64,000 nt of DNA, taken from assembly GCA_033439295.1 (NCBI GenBank), contig JAVTLE010000003.1, positions 2,418,001-2,482,000 of the forward strand, in the 5' to 3' direction. A model generated the notes under the pieces. That model ran no database searches. It was not told the origin of the DNA and was given only the letters and a program-made list of their open reading frames with translations. Of this stretch, positions 11,712-23,865 are shown one piece after another; the stretch's first letter is position 1, and each line of letters opens with the position of its first letter. The stretch is from Deuterostichococcus epilithicus (taxonomy: Eukaryota > Chlorophyta > Trebouxiophyceae > Prasiolales > Stichococcaceae). The position numbers were made by a program, and so were the translations under genes.

Positions 11712-13707
11712 GTTCGCCACGCCCCGCTGCCTGGCAACGCTGCGTGTTGCTGCCTGCGGCCCGACCAGCGGTGCAGCGCCACGACCTGCGGAACAAAAGT
11801 GCACATGCAGTGGGCAGGACTTGGCACTCGCGCAGGCGAGGTCCTGAGACCGGCTGCACCTGCATGTCCGAACTGCAGGCATACCCCCGCAAGATGGCAG
11901 ATATTGAGCAACAGCACTAACCGTGGGACCTGAAAGTCCTTGGAACTGATGTTTTCAGCCTTCCACGATGCTTACATGCTCTCAGCGGACGAGATTGCAG
12001 TGGTTACCGGCACGGAGACTCAGATCTGCAGATGCTCAGAGGCTGACGGGGATGTCGCCCTCGCGCGTCCCAGATGCTTCCGGCTGGTGAGCGACGTGTA
12101 TGATTGACTTTGTAAGGCGGTGAAGGTGCACAGCTGGTCGCACACAAATGCAGATGTCTGGCATCAGCAGGGGGAAGATTCAAATCAGGACGTGACGTAA
12201 GCGGCGGAATTGTTGGCGGCCGAAATGAGCGTTTCTTAGGTTGACGGCCTCCTTCTATCATCAACAATGGGCGTTCGCCGGGGGCGAGACGCGAGTTTGA
12301 TCGGGTCGCTCAGCCGAAAGGGAGCAGCCAGGTCGCTAATCAGGGCGGCCGAGGAATGCCAGCATTGGGCAGCACCCTGTAGCGAAAACGGCTACAGCAA
12401 ATGAGACATCGCAGCATGCAGCAGCTGGCGTGGCATGCTCGTGCTATCACGGTCGCGGGACTCATACAGATAGCAAATCAGCACGCTCCAGGACACTGAC
12501 GGCTCGGGGCGTGGCGAAAATCATGAAAATGTGCATGAGAGTCGGCGCGACGTGATGGTTCCACGCCGAAAGCTCTCGCACATCACTGCAGAAGCATTTG
12601 TGACATGTGCTGAACCAAGCAGGCGCGATTTCCAGCTCGTCTGCCAAGCATCCTCGGCCAGGCACAGCCCAGAGGATGGCTGGGGATTCAGAAGTGTTAA
12701 TTTTTCCCCCGTCGTTGATGCCTCCGAAACACCCTTCTGCAACCTGCTGCAGCGCGCAGCGGCTGCCAGCTGCAGCAGCCGTGCAACCTGGCTGCGGACT
12801 GCTCTGCAGCCGGGAGGCTTCCGAATCACAGTCTGCGTCTGGCAATCGCGTATATCACCCTCGTTTTCATACCTAGCAATAAGTACCCAGAATCATCCCC
12901 CGTTCTATGGAAAATCGTACTAAGGGCGCGGGAACGATTCTTACATCAACTCGCCAAATCTTACAACGCCGGCTGCCGGGGCGCCGTTCGCACGGCCAGC
13001 CGCAGCGCGAGGTGCCTGCCTCACGCAAGGTCTGCAGAATGGCCCAAGGAACAGCTGACGGACCACGGAAGACCCGAAGGAGCAGACTGACACCGGCAGC
13101 AGGCGTAAGAAGTTTCCCGTCGACGACTCTTAGGGTTTACTACGGCCAGGCGGAAAACTTGAGTGCATAAGTTTGAATCACCGAAGGTGAATCAAAAAAC
13201 TAAAAGGGGTCTCACGTCCTCGCTTGCCTCGCCACGGCCATGCGAATTCGGCTGCGCCGAGTTCTGGTCAGGCCCATGACGCCGCGATGCGATTCACCTG
13301 CAGCTAGGCAGCCAGCATCACGAGCAGCTGCTCCAAAGCCATCCGGCAGGCAGTGCTACCGCAGACCTCGGCGTCGTCATGCTCTCGCATTGTCGTTATG
13401 AAGCGATGGGTGACTTGCTCCTTCCTGCATTTGATGCTGTCATGAGCATGGCAGTATCGAATCGCACGGCTGTCGTAACAATAAGTCATGGCTTGGCCCA
13501 ATAGCCACAACCTGCTGCGCGCCGCCATACTGCAGCGCACGTTCACCGCACGCGCATGGTTCTTGTGAGTTCAAGTTATCCGTCAGCGCACACACCGTCA
13601 TGGCATTACGCTGCGCGCTGCCCCTCTGCGATGTGATGCGCGCTGCCCCTCTGCGTGATTGCTGCGTGCTCCCTGGGCAGCAACTGCCGCCGTGGCACCG
13701 AGCGAGC

Positions 13708-13718
13708 TATATATTTTT
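13708..13718 (+). promoter_or_regulatory. TATA-like element upstream of the kinase gene
   Basis: TATATATTTTT stands out in GC-rich surroundings about 420 bases before the proposed kinase ATG, on the same strand. The distance would require a long 5' UTR or a 5' intron. Confidence 0.35.
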
Positions 13719-13795
13719 GTAGTGGCAAACAGTCACTCATCACTTCTGCACCTCACCCAGCAGCATGACCGCCCCTCCTCCCATCGTTGACTCGC

Positions 13796-13926
13796 CGTCA
13801 GCCTGACCCTCGATTCAGGTGCTTGTCTAGTTGTCTTGTTTCTGTGCATGCTGCTTGGCCAACCTCGCTCGAGTGCATCCTACCCGCTTGCGCTTTGGGC
13901 TGCTCTCCATCATGGCCAGGACACTA
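13796..13926 (+). repeat. Dispersed repeat, copy 1
   Basis: About 130 bases similar to 19948-20071, starting CGTCAGCCTGACCCTCGA and ending GAGGACACT or GCCAGGACACT. The copies lie on either side of the kinase gene in the same orientation. No terminal repeats or coding capacity were seen, so it may be a short non-autonomous element or the remnant of one. Confidence 0.75.
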
Positions 13927-14133
13927 GTTGACTAGCAGCCGGATTGCAACACCCAATTCAGGCACTGATAGACCTTTTTGCATCAGTCATGTGGGTATCA
14001 GGTAAAGCAGTACCAAAAACGGGTACCGGCAAAAAGGACTGCAGATTGGAGGATCTCACGGGCTGTCCTGCCCAGCCACGCCATTCGCACATTCGCGCAC
14101 ATTCGCGAAGCACACCAGAGCTCGAACTACACC

Positions 14134-17100
14134 ATGTTCACCTGCATACGTCCCGTCCTACAGGACGACGACCAGCAGGAAACGGCCTGCTGTTCGCCGT
14201 CAGGCAGCAGCCCGACGAACTCGCGGCGCAGCTCCAGCCGGCGGTCGTCGGGCGGCTCCAGCAATGGCAGCCCCGGTAGCAGCCGACGATGCAGCATGCA
14301 GGGTGGCACCACAGCGCGGCGCAGCCAGCTGGACCTGCAGATGCGGGCGGTGATGCAGCAGGCCGGCAAGTCGGCACAGCAGCAGGCAGGAGCCACGTCG
14401 CGTCGGAAGAGCAGCCAGAGCTCCGTCTTCAGGTGCGAGCGCCTGTCAAGACCATGACTTCTTGGCTCTCTGACGCGCCCACACCCAGCCCTGAACAGTC
14501 CCGTGCACGAGAATTTCCTTAGCTAATCAGTCACTTCGCGCAGCCCTACGCTGGCCTAGCAGCACATTCTCCTGGTGATCCAGGCCCAAAATCAGCATGA
14601 GCTGGTGCGTATCTTGAAACGCTCCAGACGCGGGCGCCCCGCGGGTTCCGGTCCCTGCGCGGGTGGATGGTAGTTGCTTGAGGCGCAACGTGGAGACGCG
14701 TAGTGTCGTGCATTACGCAATGGGCCTCTGCGCTGCTGCCTTCCACGAGGCGTCCTCGCGTGATCTTAGCAGGGGATTTCACGCCAAGGATCAAGCATAC
14801 CCGTTCGCGCAGGACCGGCTTGGAATTACTTGCTACACCGGCTTCCATCCAATCTGTACTGTCGCATGTAGGTGCCACGTGTGCCTAGCTCTCAGCGTGC
14901 GGCCGCGCGCGTTAATCGAGACCGATAGACGATCCGGACGATCAGCTTCTCCCGACACAACATTGCTGACACCGCATCTGTGTCTGCCGGATGCAGTGAT
15001 GACTCGGCATTCGGACCCGCCGGGAGCCCTCCCACTGGCGGCAAGGGCCGCTTCCTCGCCAACATCGCGGGCAGCATCCGCAGCAGCTCGCGGGACAGCG
15101 TCGGCAGCGGCACGCGGAGGCGCAGCAGCGGCCTCTCGCGGCAGGGCAGCCTCAGCAAGCCTGCGGAGCAGCTACTACAGCTGGAGACGGTGCAGCCGTC
15201 TCCAGCCAGCGCCCAGCAGATGGACCGCAGCCTCTCCAGCGCCAGTAGTGGCGCCTCGGCGATGTCAGCCTGCAGCACGGTTCCCATCGACCGGGAACCC
15301 ACAGCGGCGCAGCCGGCGGCAGACGCCGCCGCCGCGGCAGCCGCGGCGATCGTGGCTCGGGAGCCGCTGTTCGGGCACCCTCGCTTCAGGAAGCTCAGAA
15401 ACATCAACAGGCGAGGCTTCCGACCGCATGTTGCGCGGTGTGCCTGTTGGGATGCAAGATGGTTACAGATGGCCGTGTACCTTTGCACTTTCCGAAGCGG
15501 ATCGCAGGTGTGTAGTGCCGACGACCCTCTAGAGAAGCCCAGGCGCTTGGCCACAGCTTTTTCGAGCCGCACAGCGTCTCGCCCATCGTTGTCACGGCAT
15601 GGCTTGCGCGGCATCATGAGTTGCTGACGCCGCTGACTCCGCTGACTCGTCAGCAGCGTCAGCAACCTGTTGTTGGGTATTGCGCAGCCTTTCGATGACG
15701 AAAAATCGCTGGGCCCTTTGCGTCCAGATCGTTGTCAGCAGCCTCCACGAGTCGTTGCAGCGCGACCTTTTGGTCTTGTCCACCGTGCACCATCACTGTG
15801 CCTTTTGCATAAATCCAAAAAGTCAAACGTGTGGCTGACCGCCGCGACGTGTTGCTGCGCGCAGGGGCTCCCACGGCTTCGTGCAGCTGGCGGTAGATCT
15901 CCAGACAGGCAACGAGGTCGCCATCAAGTTCATTAAGCGAGGGTCAAACATGCAGGCGAAGTCGATCCTGAGGTAGGCACCACGCACACAGCAGAAGCTA
16001 CGGCTCACAGTGACCGAAAGCACTGGCAGCGCTATTGCGTTGAGCTGTGCTGACACCTGCATCGTACCTCAGCATCGCACCTGCTGGGCATTACGCGCGT
16101 TGCCAGTAGAAGCACCTTCAGCTCTTGGCACTGGCGCCACTACTCGGACCGGTCGATACCGCCGCTGCATCGCCAACACCCCAAGTCTGTCCTTAGAGCG
16201 TCTCAATCCCAGGCCTGGTCCTTTATCCGTCATTGTGATAGGTTGTTGAGCGCTCGCGCCTGTCTGCCGCCTGCAGGGAGCTGCTGAACCAGCGGCTGTG
16301 CCTCCAACACCCGCACATCATCGGCCTGGAGGAGGTGTTCCTGACGCCCAATCACCTGGGCATCGCCATGGAGTGCGCGCTTAATTCCGCTCCACATCAT
16401 CCATGCAGCACTGCCAGCCCCGCGCACCACATCTGCGCAATTAGTATGTAAGGCATCTCTCGCGCAGTGCGCCCTTGTGTGTTCACAATCAGAGTCTGAC
16501 GCCGCGGCTGCGCACCGTGCAGGTATGCCAACGGCGGGGACCTGTCGGATTACATTGCGGACCACGTCAACCACAAGGTGGGAGCCCTAGGCACTGCTGA
16601 GCTGCTTTGTGCACGAGCGACAATCGAGCGGCGCCTGTGCGCGAACATGTCATCTTGGAGTAACAGCATGCATACGGTGGGGCAAGCTTTCATCTACATC
16701 CACCACCCATGCAGGGCACCAGCGTGCCGGAGAAGGAGGCGCGCCGCATCTTCCAGCAAATGGTGGTGGCCATCCAGTACTGCCACCGCCTGGGCATCGC
16801 CAACCGCGACATCAAGGTCTGCCACTGCGCAGCCGCCTTATTGCTGCTCTGCACCGCCCTGCCCTTCAAAGACCTTGGCTGCGCCTGCCGTGTGAGTAGT
16901 CAGCCGGACGGAAACTGGACTTGCCGGGTCACAGCCTGACCCTGAAACCCTGCCACCAATCACGGTCATGACGGCGGCCACCATCCACAGCAAGCGAATG
17001 TGTGCTCTCGCGGCAGGGCTGTAGCAGCGCCGTGCGTCTGTCAGACATGCCTCCTGGACACCATACATTATGAACTGGGAAGTGCTTCGTCCGATCAAAC

Positions 17101-18701
17101 CCTGTGTCTGCGCTGCAGTTGGACAACGTGCTGCTGCACAACGGCTTCACGGCGGGGCAGCCGGCGCGAGTCAAGCTGTGCGACTTCGGCTACTCCAAGT
17201 CCATGGGCTCCAACTGCATCACCGCCTGCGGCACCCCCGAGTACATGGCGCCTGAGGTGTGCATCGCTTCCCGCTTCTGACGTCAACAGATTTTGGCGCC
17301 GATGGATCCTGCACCAACAGGAGTCCGGAGGCGCAGCAACGTCCAATGCAGTGCTTCAAAGCTGCGCCTGCGCCTGGGGCGTGGCAATCCTATAACTTTA
17401 GCCCGGCAGCCATGACTTGGTAAGGTGAGAAACGTCCCAGAGTTCTTGAGCGCGATGCCCTGTGCATCAGGTCATGAGCGAGAAGGTATATGACGGCAAG
17501 AAGGTGGACGTCTGGTCCTGCGGCTGCACGCTCTTCGTCATGCTGGCCGGCGTGTTCCCCTTCCTCAAGATGAGCGAGGAGGAGCTGCCGCCGACGATGC
17601 GCTTGCGCAAGATGTGCGGCTTGTCTCCCTTTGCACCTTGTCACCTGACCGAAGGTCCTGAAAGATGACTGTCTGCTGGTTCTCTAACCTGAGACTGTCG
17701 AACAGCAACGTGCAGCGCCAGTAGCCGAGTGTTCACGTTGCCGGCCGCCTTGATGCCGCCATATCCCGAGACTGAGTCCGAGCGCCGGAATCGGCTGTCG
17801 GCGGCGCGGTGCGGTGACATCGTGCCTCATCAACGCAGGTACCCGCGCATCCACTCGGGCATCACAAACCCCATCCCCAAGGCCAGCGCCGCGGCCAAGG
17901 ACCTGCTGTCCCGAATGCTGACGCCTGACCCGGCGCGCCGCATCACCATGCCCGAGGTGCGACGCCCAGATTCTGCAACAAACTGATCGTCAGCCTGGAT
18001 ATCTCCCCTCACCACCGCGGCCTGCATCGCCGCCTGCCACCCCGGTCGAGCTGTCGAATGGCGCTTGCCCGCTCCTGCGCACTGATGCGGCGCATGTGCC
18101 GGCACTATCTCGAGCCTGTGCATGCCCAACCTCCAAGCGACCCACCAGGCTGCCGGGCGCTGGACAACAAGCCACGACCCGCTGAACGCCGCGACCCCCT
18201 CGTGCCCGCGCAGATCCTGGCCCACCCATGGGTGGCGGAGGACATGCCCCGGGAGCTTGTGGACCTCAATGACGACATTCTGCTGTCGTCGCCGCGCACT
18301 GCGGCTCGGCGTGGCGTCCTGGCGGCGGTCGCGCGGCGGGATGCAGTCTTCGGCACCCGGCCCGGCCAGGGCGGCTTCACCTCCAACCAGACGGAGGTAC
18401 GAGCATGCACAAAAGGTCTGACAGGGTAGCTGCAAGGGTGGCAGGGACACAGCTGGGCTGCTGCTCGAAGGACAGGATGCGCCACTACTGAGCTGCTAGC
18501 AGGGGGAGAATGTTTCCTGCGCCATGCGGCGGCGCTGCTTGAGCTGCACTGTGCCTGGCGGGCTACAAGCGCCGCTGTCTCACTGCAGCGAGCCTACTCC
18601 TGGCCCTGAGCTGTGCACCGTCTCCCGCGATGCAGGAGCAACTCGTCGCCATCGTGGAGGCCTGCTGCAGGGATGCGCACGACCAGCCCCTCATCCGCTG
18701 A
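14134..18701 (+). CDS. SnRK2-like serine/threonine protein kinase
   Basis: Eleven exons close in phase: 14134-14432, 14997-15410, 15865-15972, 16277-16372, 16523-16577, 16715-16816, 17119-17256, 17471-17613, 17839-17956, 18214-18396 and 18636-18701, giving 573 residues. Residues 1-230 are a Ser/Arg/Ala-rich extension with no known domain. The kinase domain (about 232-497) has the glycine loop [11 protein letters not shown], the Lys of [26 protein letters not shown], the catalytic loop [31 protein letters not shown] and a C-lobe ending HPWV. Word choice ([19 protein letters not shown]) resembles SnRK2-type kinases, which in plants act in osmotic and nutrient stress signalling. The His of the HRD motif is Asn here. 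A C-terminal tail of about 75 residues follows with no clear acidic SnRK2 box. Intron 2 appears to be GC-AG. The start is the ATG in ACACCATGTTC. Confidence 0.93.
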
Positions 18702-20433
18702 TGCGATGCAAGACGTCGCCGGCGGCGTGCTCCAGCGCTCCCGACGGCAGGCGACTGTGTACCAAAGGGGCGGACGCAGGCGCCAGCAATTCGCAGTGTT
18801 GCCTTTTGGCGATGGCGCTTTCCAAGCATGAGCGACATGTTGCCGTTTGAATGCAAACATGCGGCACCAAAATGAAATCAGTAGCAGCAGACATTGGCAG
18901 CCGTGGGTGGCTGCAATCATGCATCTGCTGCGCAGTTGCCGTCGCTAGACAGCAGCTCTCAGCTCTTTTCCTCATTCATACCGGCCTATGTATTGGTGGC
19001 CTGTGCCCTTCCCTGAAAGTCACTCTAGTGCTGGCTGCAACCCAGCACATTTTGCTTTGCGCAATGATGTACATGCTGCTGGACTACCCAGACATATACT
19101 TGCCTTGCTATGACTAGCTATAACTTATTTTGTTGGCTGGTTTCTTCTTGTTGGGACGCGGACATTTTGACGTGATCTGCCTGGGGGGCACGAAATCTTG
19201 GGTGATGACACCCGTTTTGTAGCATACCTATCTAGATAGAGGGCTGCAAGACACCTTTTTCGCCACAAAAAAACATGCTGTAACTGTATTGCATTCGCAA
19301 CCGAGTCCAGTAGATCCAACAACCCCGTGTCTTGCCGCCCAGGCTTGCCGGCTGCTGTCTGTGGCCCCACGCACTGGTCGCCAGCATCAAGTTGCGCGCA
19401 AGGCAGCAGCGTGCCGTTAGGGGAAACCCCGCAATTCCCTGATCCCCAAAGCACATCCCCATGCCGCAGCTTCACCCTTTCATGCATCGCCACCAAGCCC
19501 CTGGCCATCCCATGCCATGACCATTCGACGCTACCTCCACGATACGGGTCAGGGCAGATGCCGCCATGGCCATCGGTCGTGCTGCATCACCAGTAGTGGA
19601 AGAAATACAGCTTCATGACAAAGCCTGCGGCACGCACAGCACCCTTCAGCACCCTGTACTGGTCTGTGGTGTTGCAGCTAGGGATTTTCGAGAACTTCAA
19701 AAGTCCAAACACAGGGAGGCGGACTTCTCTGTGCGATGCGCAACAACATAGGTATGGGCGCAATGCTTCGACCGTACCTGCACCCTCGCTGCCTGGAGGT
19801 ATGCCTTGACGGGCATTCAGACATACATTCAAGGAGGCTGTTCAGGTGCATAGCATACTGCCCTGCTGTATTCAATCCCCGCTGTGCCTCTGACCTGCTA
19901 CCACTGACCCCTGCAGCCGCCGCCTCTCGACCACCTGGTGCCCCTCCCGTCAGCCTGACCCTCGAATCAGGTGCCTTTTCATGTTGTATGCACGCTGCTG
20001 GGCCGGCCCCGCTTGAGTGCACCCTCCCGCTTGCTTCGTTGGAGACAATCCCCGTCGTTGCGAGGACACTGTATGGGCGCAGTGCACGACTGGGCACTGT
20101 CGCGTGGTCACCATCGGCGCAGCCCCACATTCCGGTTTTAATTCAGGATCGTGAGCAAAGCGCACCCAATGCTAGATGCAGGCCACCCATGGTGAGGTAC
20201 ACTGGCAGCGCCCTGCGGCACACGCACAAGCAGAGCTCAACGGGAATGCAGCCGGCAGGAATGGTCCTGGTGTCCGGTCGACAGCATTATGCGTGGGCAT
20301 CATCGAGGTCCAGCTCGACGCAGATGCGCCAAGCCCGACAATGCCACGTGATCAAAAAGAGTGTGCAGCAGACCAGAGTGCGGCGATGCAGCTGCAGAGC
20401 GTGCAGCAGAAGCAGGTCAGGCACCAAGCGCTG
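18702..20433. other. Convergent intergenic region, kinase to YIPF
   Basis: 3' flanks of two convergent genes. A TGTAA motif at 19279-19283 (+) could end the kinase transcript. The second copy of the dispersed repeat lies at 19948-20071. No gene is supported. Confidence 0.5.
19948..20071 (+). repeat. Dispersed repeat, copy 2
   Basis: Diverged copy of 13796-13926, same orientation, about 6.15 kb away. Shared blocks are GTCAGCCTGACCCTCGA, TCAGGTGC, CACGCTGCTGG or CATGCTGCTTGG, GAGTGCA and AGGACACT. Confidence 0.75.
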
Positions 20434-23377
20434 TCACCCTCTTGCCTCCATTGCACACAGGAAAAAACCAATGCTCGAGGTCAGCAGCACGCACTTGGCG
20501 CCTGCGTTCTCGAAGATGGGCGCCCTTAGGTTGGCCATGATGAAGAGGCCGGAGGTAGCGGTGGCCAGCCCCACCAGCGACCAGCGCAGCGCCTCAAGAG
20601 GGAAGATGCAGAGGAAGGCCATGGGGATGAAGATCGTCAGCGCGTAGCCTGCGGTTGAGGTGGGACCAAGGGCTTCAGGGTGTTTGAAGAAGTCAGCGGA
20701 TGACACGCCGTTGCATGGACACGTAGGTGATCCGACAGAGCTGGCGCAGGTCATTGAACCGGTTCAGGGGCCCGGCAGCTGACACAACGAATTGCAGACC
20801 CGCATTGGCGCCCGTGCAGCCGACAACGATGATGGTTTGCAATGGGTTGAAAAGGTTGGAGCTGGCGGCGTCAAGGAGGCTTCCGAACCCAGCCTCAGGC
20901 TGCATGCCAGGGACGGCCGCAGGCACCAGAGAGGCTGCAAGATGCTGCCAAAGGGGACGCCTCCATGTGTGTGGCGTTTCCTGCGCTGCGAGACACTTTT
21001 GCAGGTCGAAGATGTGCTGAGGACGCACCGTACGTACACCAGATTTGCGCGAGAGCGACGCCCGACTTGAAGTATTTGAGCACGGCCCACACCGCCAACC
21101 CAATGACGCCAATGTAGCCGTAGTACAGCACCGCCGAGTAGGACACCTGCGGAACAACCGAACAACTGATGGACGGATGTGGAAATGGGCTCACGATGAG
21201 ACATGCCCACACCACCAGGCCGATGACGCCGACGCAGACATGGTACAGGTTTGCCGAGGTTCGACACCTGCCGCGCATTGAACGGGTAGAGCCAATCAGA
21301 GGTTTGCATGATGCAGAAGGTCCCAGATGGGGAGGCCTTCAGTGGCGACACCATTCTCACGTCCTGCACTGCTGCGGGCGCCACAGCACGGCGCAGCCAC
21401 TCGTTAGCTGCTCAGGGGCACGCTGCGCACCTCCATCAGCACCACGGCCACAGGAGCCCTAGAAAGGCGCATGACATCGACAACTGGCAAGAACAGGACA
21501 TCAGGTGCTGTCTGGGTTTAGGATTTTAGAGTTTACATTGCACCTTGTTGATGTCGTAGTACCAAACTTGCTGGTTGGCGGCGTCGCCCTTGTGCTTGGC
21601 GGCGTAGCTGAGGTAGGAGGCGTAGTTGCCGGTGACCGCCGACACGAACACCAGCGTCGTCGCGATCCAGAAGGGCCCGTACCTGTCGTTCGGCAGGTCC
21701 AGGCAGCGTCACGAGGTCTGAAGTCAAAACCCAGCTCCTGCAGCCGCCTCAGACTGGCAGCGCTGTCTGCAGCAGCCGTGCTGGGTGCACAGCCCGCCTA
21801 AATTTATTGCGGATTAAAGGCACCAGAATGGAATATGCAGCATCGCACCAGCGCAAAGCAATCCTGAACCGCTGCACGCAAGCGGCGCTGCCGCCAACAT
21901 CGGAAGGCAGTGGTTGCACGTCAGGAGAAAGCGCGTCAAGAAGCGCACAGGTCGGCGTTGTCGGTGGTCTTGTCCATGAAGTCCGCCCGCCAAAATCCCA
22001 CCACCGAGTCCATTACCCGGCTCAGCACGTCCTGAGGCGGTGTCAAGAGGGAGACTCACTCCGTCAGACACTGCCGTGCAGCAGGTCAGCTGGTGCCGGC
22101 GCTGAACATGAGCAAGCAGATTCCCCTGTCCACCACACTGCTCACACGCAGACGAACAGGCGCCTGCGCGCCCCTGCGCGGGAGGGCTCGGGAAGGGGAT
22201 GTGAGCAAGTTACTTGGCTGCAAACAGGGTTGAGGGCGTCAAACCACGCCGCCGCAACACACCCCAGTGTCCACGTTGAAGTAGCGCCGGTAGCGCTTGA
22301 TGTTGAGCAGCGAGTAGCTGCCGGCGTCCTCGGAGCGGCCGGCGTCGGACAGGCCGTCCGCGGAGCGGGGAGCGTCGCGCGGCAGCAGCGACCGCGTCGG
22401 CTTGTAGTTCTCGACCGGCGGCGCCGGGCTGCCGATGCGGCCGCTCACGTCGCGGTCTGGCGCCGCCGTCTCTGCGCGGCAAGGGCCCGCAAAAGCCTGG
22501 GAAGGGAGATACGCAGCGCAAGCACAGAGCAGCCACCGCGAGGCCTCCCGATCTTAAGCCCCGACCATCTGCCGGTGTTGCTGCCGAGACAGTTCACTTG
22601 CGAAGCCAGCCAGGGCTTCCTCTGCCGCTGCAGGGGGCCCCGACAGCGGGGCCGGCCGCGACATCAGCATGCGTGCTTGAGGGCATCAGCACAAGCCGTC
22701 ATGCTGGCACGACACATCGAACAGGGCTTGATGGTGTCTGCCAAGGGATGGGACCGGTGAACGATGGTATGCCATGCGCCAAGAGAGCGGCATGGACTGA
22801 TGCGCAGGTACATGACCCAGGGGCGTGACCTGAGAACCCCTGCTGTCAAGCGTCGCCCGCAAGGCTGGGTTTGCAGGCGTGCTGCAGGGTTGCGACTCCT
22901 AGGTGGCCACTCGACCGATAGCTGCACCAGAATCTGCCCCAACACCATGCAAGGGCCTGCGGAAAGCCTGCCTCACCCTCAAATTGGAGGACCACATGAC
23001 TTGGCCTTGCCGCGCCGTCGGCGCCGTTGGACACCGTGGGAACAGCGCCGTGGCCGCCGGCAGTTGCCTGCGCGCCCGCGGCGTACGCGTCGTCGCCCGC
23101 CGACGGCTCCGGCCCAAGCAGGTCGCTCTCCGCAGGCGGCTGGTAGACGGAGGAGTGTGCCCCGGAAGGTTCGCTGCCTGGGTCCCAGTATGTGCTGTCC
23201 AGCGTGTACGGCACGTCGTCCTCGACGTCGAAGGGGCTGCTGTCGTCGCGCTGCGGGAGGCAGGAGCGGTGTGTAACTCACGAGGGTCGGGCTTGAGGCC
23301 GTGGTTCCGCAACCCGGATAGCGGTTGCGCTGCGCAGCGAGCTGGGAAGAGGAGCTAATCGGATGCAGCTCATGCAT
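20434..23377 (-). CDS. Yip1-domain Golgi membrane protein, YIPF1/2 type
   Basis: Yip1-family proteins are multi-spanning membrane proteins of the Golgi and ER that bind Rab GTPases. Minus-strand exons: 23377-23282 (start uncertain), 23250-22977, 22471-22263, 22031-21949, 21682-21544, 21146-21029 and 20648-20434 (TGA). All junctions fit, giving about 377 residues. The N-terminal half is hydrophilic and Ser/Ala/Pro-rich. The family signature YFNVDTGDVLSRVMDSV is followed by DLYGPFWIATTLVFVSAVTGN (last G at the splice-supported exon), then NKVSYSAVLYYGYIG, a WCTYGYALTIFIPMAF block and LEALRWSLVGLA, with about five predicted membrane segments. The order matches YIPF1/2 (plant YIP4-like). The most doubtful part is exon 1. 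An intron holds a decayed copy of exon 6. Confidence 0.88.
21204..21273 (-). repeat. Decayed copy of YIPF exon 6 in the preceding intron
   Basis: Roughly 70 bases match 21085-21153, the 5' part of exon 6, including the acceptor-like ACCTGC block and the GCCCACACC and GATGACGCC segments (plus-strand reading). It reads NLYHVCVGVIGLVVWA against VLYYGYIGVIGLAVWA. Phases close only with the downstream copy, so this one is probably silent. Confidence 0.8.
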
Positions 23378-23865
23378 GTGCGAGCATCAGTTTGGAAACA
23401 AACGTAGTTTTCATGCAGAATGGAGCGATGCCAGCTGTGGGTGATGGCTTGTGCGCGGTCGAGTCAAATTCAAGATTCACTGAAACGCCACTGCGACATC
23501 ATTGCAGCTCTCGGGACGCACCGAATGTGACATGGCGCAGTACCGCTAGTATGTACGATATGTACGTCCAATGATTGAGCGGGCTCGAAGATTTGATGCG
23601 CGATCTGCGATGGTCCTGAGCTGGGACAGCCTCCGGAACGCAAATGTGTCGTGGGCGTGGCTATGTGTGGCTCAAGTAGCAATCCCTGATCCGATGATAA
23701 GGTGGCAGCGTACGCAAGGTGAAGCCTGCCTCACCTGGTCGGTCAGAGAATCCCTGCAACTCCCCCGCTTGACAAAATCTCAGATCTCAGAGTCCCGCAA
23801 CCAATGCTGTGCTAACTTGCCAGCGCAGGTCATATCACGTTCTAGGGACCAGACAAGGCGTCACC
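23378..23865. promoter_or_regulatory. Divergent promoter region, YIPF and MPP-alpha
   Basis: 488 bases between the proposed starts of two divergently transcribed genes. No TATA box or repeat was recognised. Part of it may be 5' UTR or an unseen first exon of the YIPF gene. Confidence 0.4.

Larger units (their letters stand above)
11712..14133. other. Intergenic region between divergent MLF and kinase genes
   Basis: About 2.4 kb with no supportable coding exon. It holds the promoters of both flanking genes, a TATA-like element near 13708, a short direct repeat CGCTGCCCCTCTGCG (near 13615 and 13637) and one copy of a dispersed repeat. Confidence 0.5.

Noticed and set aside
12500-13200. Several overlapping open frames in the MLF-kinase interval
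   Set aside because: None has family similarity, consistent splice sites or an advantage over the opposite strand.
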